Of a stretch of 64,000 nt of DNA, positions 35,511 to 45,367 are shown piece after piece. Both the position numbers and the translations under genes were made by a program. Source of the DNA: Schistocerca nitens (taxonomy: Eukaryota; Arthropoda; Insecta; Orthoptera; Acrididae). Each line of letters starts with the position of its first letter. The first letter of the stretch is position 1. The notes below the pieces were generated by a model, which ran no database searches, had not been told where the DNA came from, and saw nothing but the letters and a program-made list of their open reading frames with translations. The DNA lies in contig NC_064619.1 of assembly GCF_023898315.1 (NCBI RefSeq), positions 296,460,150 to 296,524,149 on the forward strand, read 5' to 3'.

Positions 35511-37067
35511 TTAAACGAGGGTGTCTAGACGGGTGAAGGTAAAGTGGGCCTGGTTGTGGGAGTATGTGGCGTAGGTGTTTAAGTGGAAAACAGAGCGGGC
35601 AGCGAGGGAAATCTGCTGGAGTGTGTGGGGGCGCTGGAAGGGGTGGATGTTCTGCAGGACGACGGTGAGGAACCGGATGATGTCTTCTGCCGTAGGGGGA
35701 GGGCGGAGGGAATTGTTAGGGTGGATAGGTGGGTCAATGGGGCGAAGGGGGACAGTGAGTTCAGGGTTGGTGGGAGGGGGCTTGGCTTTGCATTTGGAGG
35801 AATAGGTGGGGTGAGGTTCATTGCAGGTGTTGCAGGATGGGGGGGAGGCGAGGTTGGGACACTGTTTGAGGAAGTGGGAGGCTTTACAATGGGGGCAGGT
35901 GGGTGGGTTCTTGCAGTTCTGGGTGAGGTGGTCATTGTACAGAAGACAACGCTGGCAGCGGTAAGATTGAGGAGGGGAACGGGACGGGTCAACAGGGTGG
36001 CGGCGGTTGAAAATCAGGGCTCCCTGCGTGAGGAGGTGGTCGATGGAGGAGGCGGACTCTGTAAAGATACGCATGAGGAAAGTAGGGCCAGAGGAGTTGT
36101 AAATACGGCGGGCAGAGCGGAGTTCCAGGGAGGGGTGGGCATTCAGTTCCGCCAACACCTCAGCCTCCGTGACCACAGGGCTGAGTTTTGTGATGACGGC
36201 AGTGAGGGTCGGCGGACGACGTGGCGGTTGGGGTTGGCGAGGAGAGGAGGATGTAAGGAATGGGGTGAGGGATGCGTGGGGCCCAAAGGTGATGCGGGGA
36301 AGGCGCCGGAGGAGATCAGTATGGAAGGATGGAGAGGGAGACTTGATGAGAACAGAGTCTCTGCGAGGGATAAGTTGGGTGATGGGTGCACTGGGGATGT
36401 ACTTCCGGATTTCAAGGGTGAGGGTGCGGGCATCCAGGAATTTCGGATCAGGGTTTGCTAGGACAAAGGTATACAGGGAGGGGGCTGGAGAGGAGGGAGG
36501 TGGGGTGGTATCCATAGTGGGGTCAGTGGGAGGTGGGGGAGGCGGGGCGGGCAGTGGCCTTTTGGAGGAAGGAGTAGAGGAGAGGTCGCCACTGGGCCGT
36601 TTGGAAGATTTTTTGGCGGGTGTTGCCTGGGAGGAGGGATGAGGGACTGGATGGATGGGGAGGTGGTGGGAGGCAGGGCCCTCCTGTGAGGCAGAGGCAC
36701 CGGATGAGAGGGTAGGGCGCTCTGTGGCGGCGACTGTGGCGCGGCGGGCGGAGACTCCGGTAGGGGAAGCAGCGGTAGTCGCAGGGGGTAGAGGGGGGAA
36801 GTCGTCTCGGCGGGCGACAGGAGTGGGAGGGGGGTTGGGAGCAGGGGCAGAGGCAGTAGCGGGAGAAGTAGCAGGGGCAGTAACAGGGGTAGGAGCAGGA
36901 GTGACGTACAGGTGGGGATACATCGATGGAGAGGAGATGGATGGGGAGGAGACTGTGAGTAGGGGAGGTGCATGAGACGGGTGAATCCCAGAGGAAGCAC
37001 TCCATGACGTTACAATGGGGGCAGGTGAAGGAGAGGTGTAGATGATGGTGGTAGTTGGGGCGTCCAT
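35511..37067 (-). CDS. Jockey ORF1: nucleic-acid-binding protein
   Basis: 518 residues from the ATG at 37067 (MDAPTTTIIYTSPSP); the frame is open upstream through poly-Ala encoded by CGG repeats, which I take as 5' UTR. The N-terminal half is Pro/Ser/Ala-rich and looks disordered. The middle, about residues 240-350, should form the RRM-like ORF1 fold (LRRLPRITFGPH, TAVITKLSPVVTEAEVL). Near the C-terminus three CCHC-like knuckles follow one another (CQRCLLYNDHLTQNC, CPHCKASHFLKQC, CNTCNEPHPTYSSKC), the pattern of Jockey ORF1. The protein would coat element RNA. No internal stop. Confidence 0.85.
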   Translation of the reverse strand: MDAPTTTIIYTSPSPAPIVTSWSASSGIHPSHAPPLLTVSSPSISSPSMYPHLYVTPAPTPVTAPATSPATASAPAPNPPPTPVARRDDFPPLPPATTAASPTGVSARRATVAATERPTLSSGASASQEGPASHHLPIHPVPHPSSQATPAKKSSKRPSGDLSSTPSSKRPLPAPPPPPPTDPTMDTTPPPSSPAPSLYTFVLANPDPKFLDARTLTLEIRKYIPSAPITQLIPRRDSVLIKSPSPSFHTDLLRRLPRITFGPHASLTPFLTSSSPRQPQPPRRPPTLTAVITKLSPVVTEAEVLAELNAHPSLELRSARRIYNSSGPTFLMRIFTESASSIDHLLTQGALIFNRRHPVDPSRSPPQSYRCQRCLLYNDHLTQNCKNPPTCPHCKASHFLKQCPNLASPPSCNTCNEPHPTYSSKCKAKPPPTNPELTVPLRPIDPPIHPNNSLRPPPTAEDIIRFLTVVLQNIHPFQRPHTLQQISLAARSVFHLNTYATYSHNQAHFTFTRLDTLV

Positions 37068-37199
37068 GATCGCAGGCGGCAGCGAACACCGAGAGACGGC
37101 GGCAGAAGAAGCGGCGAGCACCAAGAGACGGCGGCAGAAGAAGCGGCGAGCACCAAGAGACGGCGACAGCGGCGGCGGCGGCTGAAGAAGCGGCGACCA

Positions 37200-37249
37200 G
37201 GCGGCGGCGGCAGAAGAGGAAGCGGCGAGCACCGACAGACGGCGACCAA

Positions 37250-37296
<47 letters not shown>

Positions 37297-37362
37297 AAGC
37301 ACCGGGCGGCGGCGAACAGACGACGGCGGCGGCGGCGGCGAGCACCGACAGACGGCGACCAA

Positions 37363-37406
<44 letters not shown>

Positions 37407-37440
37407 CACCGGGCGGCGGCGGCGGCGGCGGCGGGCAGCA
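37200..37440. repeat. CGG-repeat tracts in the Jockey 5' region
   Basis: Two runs of about 15 CGG units (around 37250-37293 and 37364-37402) sit in a wider block built from related GCGGCGAGCACCGACAGACG units. Similar units recur at 37090-37180, which suggests expansion by unequal crossing-over or slippage. Poly-Ala, poly-Arg and poly-Pro frames here are artefacts of the repeat. Confidence 0.85.
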
Positions 37441-37572
37441 GTGACGGCGCGCAGACGGGCAACAACGCGACAAGCACGAGTGGGGCTCGTCCACGTCGAA
37501 GGTACACCCTGAGAGTAGCCCAGGCAGTGCGAGTCCTCGATGAGGAAGTGAGGGAATCCAACCCTCGAATGC

Positions 37573-37776
37573 GCTGGACTAGGGCAGAGCGGGTCCTTAT
37601 ATACGAAACTGGAGGGAGCGGCTATTGGCCGCTGTCTGCACGTGGCTTGGCTTTGGCGCCCTCGCTGCGCGAGAGCCGCTGCGCGGAATAGCCGCCGCGG
37701 AGGCGGAGCCCTCTATGGGCTGACCACGTCCATTTGTTCTGCCGCGTGTTCGACTTCCGCGGCGGAAGGTACTAGA
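37573..37776 (-). repeat. 5' LTR of the gypsy element, part 2
   Basis: Begins with the second copy of the Jockey target duplication and matches 27210-27413 of the 3' LTR. It ends at TACTAGA, followed by the TTTGG target duplication of the provirus. Confidence 0.93.
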
Positions 37777-38010
37777 TTTGGCGTCATTGGCTGGGATGCC
37801 CCTTGTGGGGCCACGTCCGGCCGCCTTGGTGCAGGTCTTATTACATTTGATGCCACAGTGGGCGACCTCCGCGCCGGATGGGGATGGAATGATGATGAAG
37901 ACAGCAGAACATCTAGTCCCTGAGCGGAGAAAATCCCCGACCCAGCCGGGAATCGAACCCGGGCCGTAGGACGGCAATCCATCACGCTGACCACTCAGCT
38001 ATCGGGGCGG
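37777..38010 (-). repeat. tRNA-derived SINE carrying the gypsy insertion
   Basis: Read on the minus strand: CCCCGATAGCTGAGTGGTCA (A-box region), GGGTTCGATTCCCGGCTGGG (B-box region), then a body ending CCAATGACGCCAAA. Its last few bases lie across the gypsy insertion at about 26868-26880. CATTGTATGGTAGT occurs on both outer sides (about 26857-26870 and 38012-38025), which is the SINE's own target duplication. Confidence 0.8.
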
Positions 38011-38400
38011 ACATTGTATGGTAGTGAAACTGGGACTGTGGGAAAACCGGGACAATAGAGAATTGAATCATCTGAGATGTGGCGCTAGAGACGAATGTTG
38101 AAATTTAGGTGGACTGATAAGATCAGGACTGAGGGGGTTCTGTGCAGAATCGGTAAGAAAAGGAATATATGGAAGGCACTGACACAAAGAAGGACAGGAT
38201 GACAGGACGTCTGGTAAGATGTCAAGGAATAACTTCCACGGTACTAGAGGGAGCTGTAGGGGGCAAAAGCTTTAGAGGAAGACAGAGACTGGAATATAAG
38301 CAGCAAACAATTGAGGACATACGTTGCAAGTGTTACGCTGAGATGAAGAGGTTGGCACGGGAGAGGAATTCGTGAGGGGTCGCACCAGGCAAATCAGAAG
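38011..38400 (+). pseudogene. RTE-like LINE fragment, right part of the stack
   Basis: C-terminal motifs on the plus strand: RRMLKFRWTDKIRTEGVL near 38090, RIGKKRNIW near 38155, LEGAVGGKSFRGRQRLEY near 38250 and EMKRLARERNS near 38345. This is an RTE-like tail distinct from the copy at 4.3 kb. Frameshifted and truncated. Confidence 0.65.
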
Positions 38401-38635
38401 ACCGAGCGATGACTAAAAAGGTGGTAGCCTACGGTAGTTTTACAACTCTAGTGACAATCATTACCAAAAAGACGACCAAGTGATTTTCGAGGTGGAACGT
38501 TTCCTGAACATCCAAGAGGCTATCTGGTAAAACCGAAGTCTACGTCAAGGCATCCATCGTTGGGAAAAATATGTCATAGAGAGGAAAGATCACCGTCACC
38601 AAGTTTCATGCTCTCTGCTAGATTTTCCCTTCCTA

Positions 38636-39963
38636 CGAGGACCACTCCAAAAGAAATGCACACTATTTCTGTAAAAATACCGTTTTTATTCTGCAAGTTT
38701 TACAGTGTGTAGATACATACTTCCCACCTGTTTTCAAACTTAGTTCAACCTGTTCCTGTGAGTGGCGCCATCACAGCATGTCTTCAAGATGGCTGCTACA
38801 CTTGACGTTCGTCAGAAGCAACGTGCTGTCATAGAATTCTTGTGCTGTGAAAACGAGACAGTGGGAAACATCCACAAGAGGTTGAAGAAAATGTATGGAG
38901 ATGATGCTGTCGATCGCAGTACAGTTAGTCGATGGACAAGCAGGTTACGTGATGAAAGCGGGCACGGCAATATTGAGGACTGTCCTCACAGCGGCAGGCC
39001 TCGTACTGCACACACTCCAGACAATGAGCAGAGTTAACGAATTGGTGACTGCTGACAGACGCATCACAGTGAACGAATTGTCACGCTACGTTGGGATGGA
39101 GGAAGGAAGTGATTGCAGAATACTGAAAGTGTTGGCGTTAAAAAAGGTTTGTGCCAGGTAGGTTCCCAGGATGTTGACAGTGACTCACAAAGAAACAATA
39201 AAAACGGTATGCAGCGAATGTTTGGAACAGTACGAGAATGGTGGAGGTGAATTTCTTGGAAGAATTCTGACAGGTGATGAAACATGGCTCCATCATTTTT
39301 CACCAGAGACGAAGAGACAATTGATGGAGTGGCATCATGCAAATTCACCCAAGAAAAAAAAATTCGAAACCACACCTTCTGCTGGAAAAATTATGGCTAC
39401 AGTGTTTTTCGATTCCGAAGGACTCTTGCTTGTGGACATCATGCCAAGTGGAACAACCAGAAATTCTGATGCATATGTGAGACACTGAAGAAAATTCAAC
39501 CGCGACTGAGTCGTGTTCGACCACATCGGCAAAAGCAGGATGTTTTGCTGTTGCACGACAATGCACGGCCACGTGTCAGTCAAAAAACCATGGAAGCGAT
39601 CACAAAACTCGGATGGACAACACTGAAACACCCGCCTTACAGTCCTGACCTGGCTCCATGTGACTATCATCTCTTTGGGAAACTGAAAGACTCTCTTCGT
39701 GGGACAAGGTTTGAAGATGATGACTCCCTTGTGCACGCTGCCAAACAGTGGCTCCAACAGGTTGGTCCAGAATTTTACCGTGCGGGTATACAGGCGCTGG
39801 TTCCAAGATGGCGTAAGGCAGTTGAGAGGGATAGAAATTATGTGAAGAAATGAAAATATTGTTCCTAAAGGATGTATCTGCACACTGGAAAACTTTCAAA
39901 GATGTAGAATAAAAGATGGAATTTAAAAAAAAATAGTGTGTATTTCTTTTGGAGTGACCCTCG
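38636..39963 (+). mobile_element. Mariner element (DD34D), inactivated
   Basis: 1,328 bp with terminal inverted repeats CGAGGACCACTCCAAAAGAA and the complement of TTCTTTTGGAGTGACCCTCG, flanked by TA at 38634-38635 and 39964-39965. The transposase frame starts at 38789 (MAATLDVRQKQRAVIEFL), or 27 nt earlier. It has an HTH (TVGNIHKRLKKMYGDD) and the catalytic domain: TGDETWLHHF (D), LLHDNARPR (D) and SPDLAPCDYHLF (D), with exactly 34 residues between the last two. Lesions are a frameshift near 39030, an in-frame TAG at 39162 and a frameshift near 39485. The family inserts at TA by cut and paste. Confidence 0.93.
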
Positions 39964-40039
39964 TATGACGTAGTGAATTTGATTAATCTTTGAAAGAGAG
40001 CCTGTAGAATGTGGCAGGTGAAATGGTGTGTGTACTCAC

Positions 40040-40206
40040 GGCGGCGTGACGAGCAGCACGATGCTCTGCTTGGTGGACGGCAGCTGCCTCTCAGCCGCCA
40101 GCCAGTCGTCGATGTTCTTGCGGTCGGCCACGGCCAGCACTTTGGCCAGCCTGACGGGCAGCGATGGGGGGTCCTCGTCAGAGCGCGCGCTCGCCGCGCC
40201 CTCCTC
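40040..40206 (-). CDS. Internal exon of the unidentified host gene
   Basis: 167 bp with good splice sites on the minus strand: acceptor CCTGTTTGCAG|GAGGAG at 40207/40206 and donor GCC|GTGAGTAC at 40040/40039. It enters in phase 0 and leaves after two bases of a codon, matching the terminal exon exactly. It encodes EEGAASARSDEDPP, then PVRLAKVLAVADRKN, DDWLAAERQLPSTKQ and IVLLVTP. A low-complexity acidic start is followed by two predicted strands or helices. Markedly GC-rich against its flanks. No family recognised; it could be part of a secreted or membrane protein ectodomain, but there is no firm sign. Confidence 0.75.
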
Positions 40207-40389
40207 CTGCAAACAGGGAACAGCGTCAGCCGGCTGCACGGTAGCGACAGCCACACCACCTGGACGAGACTCCGTCCCGGCAGCGTGGACCTAGTGTCAG
40301 GTGCCCCACTATGACTGCGTCTCGTCCTCGACTAATAACCAAAATACGATCACGCGGACAGATGCGATTATCTAGAAGAAGTCTTAAGT

Positions 40390-40788
40390 AATAGAACCCG
40401 ATCGTTATATCACGGCACAATAGGCCATTGTTAAACCCCCTCATAAGAGAGGTGACTGGAGAGACGTCAATAAGTACCTACCTGTTCGCTAATGACATCA
40501 TTCTCCAAAATATCTGAGAAAGCGATGTACTCTAGAACAGGATCTTACAATAATGTCCTTAGTAAATAGCAGTTTGGGTTTCTTAAGAGCAATCACCTGA
40601 GAAGCATTACAAGCATTTTCTGTGACCTATCTAACACATTTGACTGTAGGAATCACAGTATCATCCAGTATAAACCGAGGCTTAACGGAAGTGATGATAT
40701 AGCCAAGGAGTGGATAATGCTAATGAAAAGAACGCTGGAAGCTGTATTTAGTAATTCAACCAATGTAAGCAGGAGAAATTCTTCTGAG

Positions 40789-40790
<2 letters not shown>
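40390..40790 (+). pseudogene. LINE reverse-transcriptase relic
   Basis: With frame changes, the plus strand reads an RT block: a KKGD-like start, YLPV in place of YRPI, SKISEKAMYSR, QFGFLKSNHL and FCDLSNTFDCRNHSII (the D-x-x-x-x-F-D box). A second diverged copy of its first 58 bp (40396-40453) occurs at 40888-40945. It lies just beside the host exon and ends in a (CT)n(CA)n tract. Confidence 0.55.

Positions 40791-40856
<66 letters not shown>
40791..40856. repeat. (CT)n(CA)n compound microsatellite
   Basis: About 28 bp of CT followed directly by about 38 bp of CA. Confidence 0.97.
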
Positions 40857-40858
<2 letters not shown>

Positions 40859-41395
40859 CAGACAGACACAATATTTGAACATCAAAACCCAACTCATATG
40901 CCACGACACAATCAGCCACTGTTAAACTCCTGTATAAGAAAGGTGATACATGGTGGTTCAGCTGCCCCTGCCTATAGATTTTATGCAACCTGCAACGCCT
41001 TCAAAAACCATATTTGAAATTTTATTATTCTCTTGCTCTCTATGTGCAAACTATTAGTGCTACAGAAAAAATTGACAGGACTTTTCATAGGAAATTTAAT
41101 TTAGTTAGATTTTATACTGGGATATGCTTTTGCTGATTGCCACAGTTTTCGTATTATTCAAGAAAAATCTGTTTAAAGTTCACTTTTGCACGTTATTTTT
41201 GAATAATTCGGAAACTATGGTCTCTGGCGAAAACTTATCATAGTACAGAATTTAACTACATTAAATTTCTTGCGAAAAGTCCTGTTAATTTTTTTGTAGG
41301 ACTATAAGTTTGTATGTAGTGAGCAAGAGAATATGAAAATCTAATGCTTGGTATTTGAAGTCGTTGTGGGTTGCAAACCCATAGGCAGAAGCAGC

Positions 41396-41397
<2 letters not shown>

Positions 41398-41481
<84 letters not shown>
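41398..41481. repeat. (TA)n microsatellite
   Basis: An uninterrupted TA tract of about 84 bp. It abuts a LINE 3' tail to the right. Confidence 0.97.
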
Positions 41482-41483
<2 letters not shown>

Positions 41484-41612
41484 CCTTCCTCCGAGCATAG
41501 AGGAAGGCAATGGCACACCACCTCCGCTAGGACCTTGCCTAGTCGGCAGTGCAGGTCTCCTGCATCGTCCCCTACACTCCTCGGAGTATGGGACCTCACC
41601 ACCACCGCCATA
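41482..41612 (+). repeat. LINE 3' tail fragment (RTE-like)
   Basis: TTGCCTTCCTCCGAGCATAGAGGAAGGCAA forms a perfect 10-bp hairpin, followed by GGACCTTGCCTAGTCGGCAG, TACACTCCTCGGAGTATGGG (another inverted repeat) and a CACCACCACCG tail. I recall this as the 3' UTR type of arthropod RTE-like elements; no coding part is left. Confidence 0.5.
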
Positions 41613-41799
41613 TATATGCTACCCATTCACAAGCTTTTCCTCTAAAAATGACTAATTATTTCGATTCAAGACCATACAAGAATTTCTCTATTGTATAGAA
41701 ACTCTTCTTAAGGAGGAACATATTTAATCCACATATTAAAACACTTCTACTACCTGTCAGATATTTTATTTTCATCAGTAGATTGTCAGAGTTGCATAG
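41613..41799. other. Short AT-rich spacer
   Basis: Nothing recognised. Confidence 0.5.
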
Positions 41800-42470
41800 C
41801 TTCATATTTCACACATTTCTGTGCCAAAGTTAGTTACATTAAAGGGCAAATGCGGATAGTTTATTCTTCTAATCTTGTACTTGTGAATATGTCTGTTACT
41901 GTCAAACTCAGATGGATTGTTGATAACAAATTTCAGTGAATAAATGTATTGTGGGGCTGTGGATAGTATTCCCAGCTGGTCAGAGAAGTGTCTGCAAGCT
42001 TTAGAGAAGTGAACCACGCACATATTTTTAATTAGTTTCTTTTGTGCAGTGAATACTTTTTATCTGAGGGGAGAGTTACCCAAGAATGTTATCCTTCAAG
42101 ATATCAGTGAATGAAAATATGCAAAATATTTTAATTAACTGTCTTCTGCATCCCCAAAATTGGGTATTATTCTTATGCCAAAAGTAGGCAAACCTAAACT
42201 TTTTGGCAAGTCTACTAAGTGGTTTTCCCCGTTTAAGATGTCATCAATATGGACACCTAAGGCACTGAATGAATTGCTTTTTTTCTTGTTTCTCTTCTTT
42301 TTAGTTTAAAGCTAGCACATTCATGCAAAACCATTCAGTAAATTTGAGAAAAAGATAAATTAGTATTCTCTCTGTTCATAGTTTTTTGCATGGCTTCACA
42401 ACAATGCTTGTATCATTTGCAAACAGGACTAATTCTGCCTCCTGATGCAAACAAAATGACAGAGACTTGA
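41800..42470 (-). pseudogene. LINE RT C-terminal relic with degenerate FADD box
   Basis: On the minus strand, ELVLFANDTSIVVKPCKKL near 42440 is an RT catalytic block in which FADD has become FAND. Further on, FTDILKDNILG (near 42100) and SLQTLL-AGNTIHSPTIHLFTE (near 41930) match the connection and C-terminal blocks of CR1/Jockey-type ORF2. Many stops. Confidence 0.55.
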
Positions 42471-42784
42471 CAAAAGAAGGTGTTTCAGGGTTTTTCTTCA
42501 AACATCTAGGGGTGACAGAATAAGTCATGAGGAACAAAATTTGTCAGAGACAATATGCTCACTGATACCTCTCGGCAATGCTACGTTTCTTTTTACTGAA
42601 TTCGCCAGCATGTGATGACGAGGTTTCTCCGAACTATCAGTATCTACTAACCACGTGTGCTGCGTTTGCATACTAACTACTCCAGTAAACTGATAGAGTG
42701 ATTTCCAACAAGAAAACCGCAAGAATGAGTGTCTGTAATTTGGAAAAAAGTATTTTAGAAGAAAATCAGGAACCCATCCTACCC

Positions 42785-43360
42785 CCTCTCATGCAGAGCA
42801 GATGACTGGATTATTTAAGGAGTAGTCAAATGAAAAGCGACCATGCACCACTACGGGACCATGGGATAGTTCTATTGAAAAGTGATCGCCACGTGTTAAT
42901 ATATTTATTCCACTTGGAGACGAGATGAACAATTTCTGTTTCGTAGAACGCGGTTGCCTGTTGACAGATCCACAAACACAGCCACTCTTGCACTTCCTTG
43001 TCCGACTAAGACTGATGTCCACACACGTCTTTCTTCAGGTTGCCAAAGATTTAAAAATCACACAGTGAAAGACTGGGGTTCTACAGAGGATGTTGCAGTG
43101 TTTCCCAACCAAACTGCTGAAGAGTAGCCTTCGTCCGATTGACAGTATGGAGGCGGGCGTTATCGTGTATCTTACAGGAACTTGAGTGAATAGCTTTGGA
43201 TTTCGTTGACGGTGGAGATGTGGGATATTTCCTCCGGCTGCTTTGACGCTGAGCTCGAGGTGATGGCACCACGTAAGGCCATGATGACCTCCTTGTTTGA
43301 CTGTAGGCACCCTCTGGTTGTCGAGTTCCTCGAGAATGGAACCACAATCAATGCATAGTG
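42785..43360 (-). pseudogene. Mariner relic (minus-strand half of a head-to-head pair)
   Basis: KIHDNARLHTVNRTKATLQQ and FGWETLQHPL near 43160-43090 correspond to the second catalytic D region and the following helix of a mariner. After a stop, a degraded SPDLxPCDF box and FYETEIVHLVSKWNKYINT give the C-terminus. The 3' end near 42820 (AGTAGTCAAATGAAAAG) looks like a worn terminal repeat. Confidence 0.65.
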
Positions 43361-43399
43361 CTACGAAAACACTATGCAAAACTGCGACGTGCCATAATG

Positions 43400-43690
43400 T
43401 CTAAATGCTCAGGAATGGTGTCAGATGGAATCATTCTGTTGCTAACGCTCGTTCCTCAGTGCCAATCGGACGAAGGCTACACTTCGGCGATTTTTTTGCG
43501 AAATACTGCAACATCATCTGTTCAGCCAGGATCTTTCAGTGTGATTTTCACACTGGCGACATGAAGAAAGACATGCACAGACGTCGGTTTTGGTAGCTGA
43601 CCACGTTCTATGAAAGAGGAATTGATCATATTGTCTCCTTGTGGGATATATGTCTTAACATTTGTGGTGATAGTGCTGACGTAAGCTGCT
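43400..43690 (+). pseudogene. Mariner relic (plus-strand half of a head-to-head pair)
   Basis: Encodes a CDFHTGDMKKDMHRRRF-like block, LTTFYERGIDHIVSLWDICL and NICGDS at 43540-43675, the C-terminus of a mariner transposase in the opposite orientation to its neighbour. The segment 43465-43560 is the inverted counterpart of 43057-43147. Confidence 0.65.
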
Positions 43691-45367
43691 GCCAGCACAA
43701 CCATCGGCAAAAATGTAGCAAGAAGGTCGATAGTAGGCGCCGGATGAAGCGCGCATATCAGGAGAGAGGCCAAAGACAGACTCACAAGCAACATGCCGCC
43801 AACGCCCTCTCGACCCCAAGTATTTAGATCGCCACCGCTGACTGGAGGGCTCAGTCTCAGTCACTAGCTCAGTCTCAGTCACTACCTCAGCCGCTCAGTC
43901 ACTGGCGCACTAACTCACACTCCAAGTTGGGATCGGTCAGTATGTAATGTTATGTGTACCTCACTGCTTTTTTTTCTTTAACTAATTTGTGCCTGATTTT
44001 ATTCTGAGAAGCTCAGTAATGTATGTAACTACCGTAAATGTAAATATGATTTTAAAAAAAGCGCAGCTGGACAGCAAGAAACTCTTCAGCGCGCAATCCC
44101 CACAACGATAGTATTAGAGAATCTTTGAGTATGGACTCTAAAAAAGAAGACAATTGATTTTATTTTAAAAAAAGACTGTTAATCGGTATCTTGTGGAAAG
44201 AAGACGTGTTGCTAGGCCGTCGCTCAGAACGTGTTGTTACAGTTAATGAAAATTGATATTTTAGTGATAAAACCGAGTAAAGTATGTGGAAGAGTTGCCA
44301 AATGGTTAAGTATGAAGAATAGAAATATCTCGTTTTTGGAAAAGGACTGAACGTCATTGTCGTTGCCGTCTATCAATCGACAGAATTGTAAGTGTACAAA
44401 GTTCACTAAAATTCAGGAAAAGAAATGCATTCTCTATAGTTTTCATTCAATAAGTAACAACCTCTCAAATTTCTTAATTACAGTAATTGGATTATGTTCT
44501 TGTACAATAGTATGATGCTGAACTCCACTGACCAGTTTTGATGTAGCAGGACGTGTAGTTTGAAGGAAGTTTGTGTGCCAAGCAATCTCCTTTTCTCACG
44601 GAAAGCACATTGCTGTTTGATCTTTCTTACTTACAACAGTGGTCCCGTAGGTACGAAAAGCTGCGAAAACTTGACTCAAAGCTATCCGCAATACGGCCAA
44701 ATAACTAACAGAGGCGTATTTTAAACCTTAAAGAACAATAACTTCCTCCAAATTGCAATACGTCAACAACTGGTGCAGAAGCTGATCATTCAAGGAGGCA
44801 GCAACCAAAATTCAGGTACCAGTTACGACTTAAAGCAAAAATCTCAATCAAAAATCAGTCTCTGTCTCTCGCTCTCCAAACACATATATAAATATTGATA
44901 TTATTATTATTATTAAAAAAAGTCATTTTTATAAGTACACTGCGACCAGATTAGTGTAAATAGCGGGACTTGTACTTCACCAGCAGTGAGGCTAACGTGG
45001 ATTAATATTGAAGAGCTTGTACCCAACATATGGATTCTGTTAAAGTATCTGCTATCTGTTAAAGTAAATAAAGAACCCTCTTAATACACGTGTGCAGTTG
45101 TGTTGTAGAAGGAGGACACCGACCACCGAACAACATCCTCTTCCTCGACTCCTATGGTACAAGACTCAACCGTGGCAACGAGGATACAACAGTGATTATT
45201 TCTGAATGGAACGATTCCAAGACACCATTGTGGCGGGTGTTCTGTTTTCATTTGACTTGCCCTGATAGGCAACACACATCTCACACACAAGCTGCATGTC
45301 ACTGGAAAACGCTAGTGAACATTTTGTCTCCAACAAAAGTCGTTTCCCATGACGTGATCTATTACCC
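43691..45367. other. No gene recognised; possible LTR remnant
   Basis: Contains an 18-bp tandem GCTCAGTCTCAGTCACTA at about 43850-43890 and a short TTATTATTATTATTA run near 44900. AATAAAGAACCCTCTTAATA (45066-45085) followed by CCGTGGCAACGAGGATACAA (45169-45188) looks like an LTR polyadenylation region and a gypsy-type primer-binding region, but I found no partner LTR or gag. Confidence 0.35.

Larger units (their letters stand above)
31971..37572 (-). mobile_element. Jockey-clade LINE, nearly intact, inside the gypsy 5' LTR
   Basis: A 5.6-kb minus-strand non-LTR element with a 27-nt poly(A) tail (T run at 31971-31997) and an exact 11-bp target duplication GCTGGACTAGG (31960-31970 and 37573-37583). 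The 5' region (about 37070-37572) is extremely GC-rich, with CGG repeats. ORF1 and ORF2 follow. Exact duplication, long tail and near-complete frames mark it as the youngest insertion in the stack. Confidence 0.95.
26881..37776 (-). mobile_element. Gypsy-type LTR retrotransposon (5' LTR split by a LINE)
   Basis: Minus-strand provirus with two 533-bp LTRs, a gag-pol region between them and no envelope frame. A 5-bp TTTGG repeat flanks the whole (26876-26880 and 37777-37781); it could be read as 4 bp because one T is shared with the LTR edge. The 5' LTR is 31631-31970 plus 37584-37776, interrupted by a 5.6-kb Jockey LINE; the 3' LTR is 26881-27413. The primer-binding region follows the 5' LTR at about 31630-31612 (TTTGGCGACGAGG in sense). 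A polypurine tract (GGGGGGGAGGGA) precedes the 3' LTR at 27425-27414. I counted about 12 differences between the LTRs (roughly 98% identity), so insertion is fairly recent. Confidence 0.95.

Noticed and set aside
32377-36975. Many long plus-strand frames rich in Gly, Arg and Glu
   Set aside because: Shadows of the Jockey ORFs on the minus strand, kept open by GC-rich codon bias; no domains.
36523-37561. Poly-Arg, poly-Pro and poly-Cys frames of 180-320 residues
   Set aside because: Alternative frames of the CGG-repeat block and of ORF1.
41256-41655. Tyr-Ile repeat frames on both strands
   Set aside because: Produced by the (TA)n microsatellite at 41398-41481.
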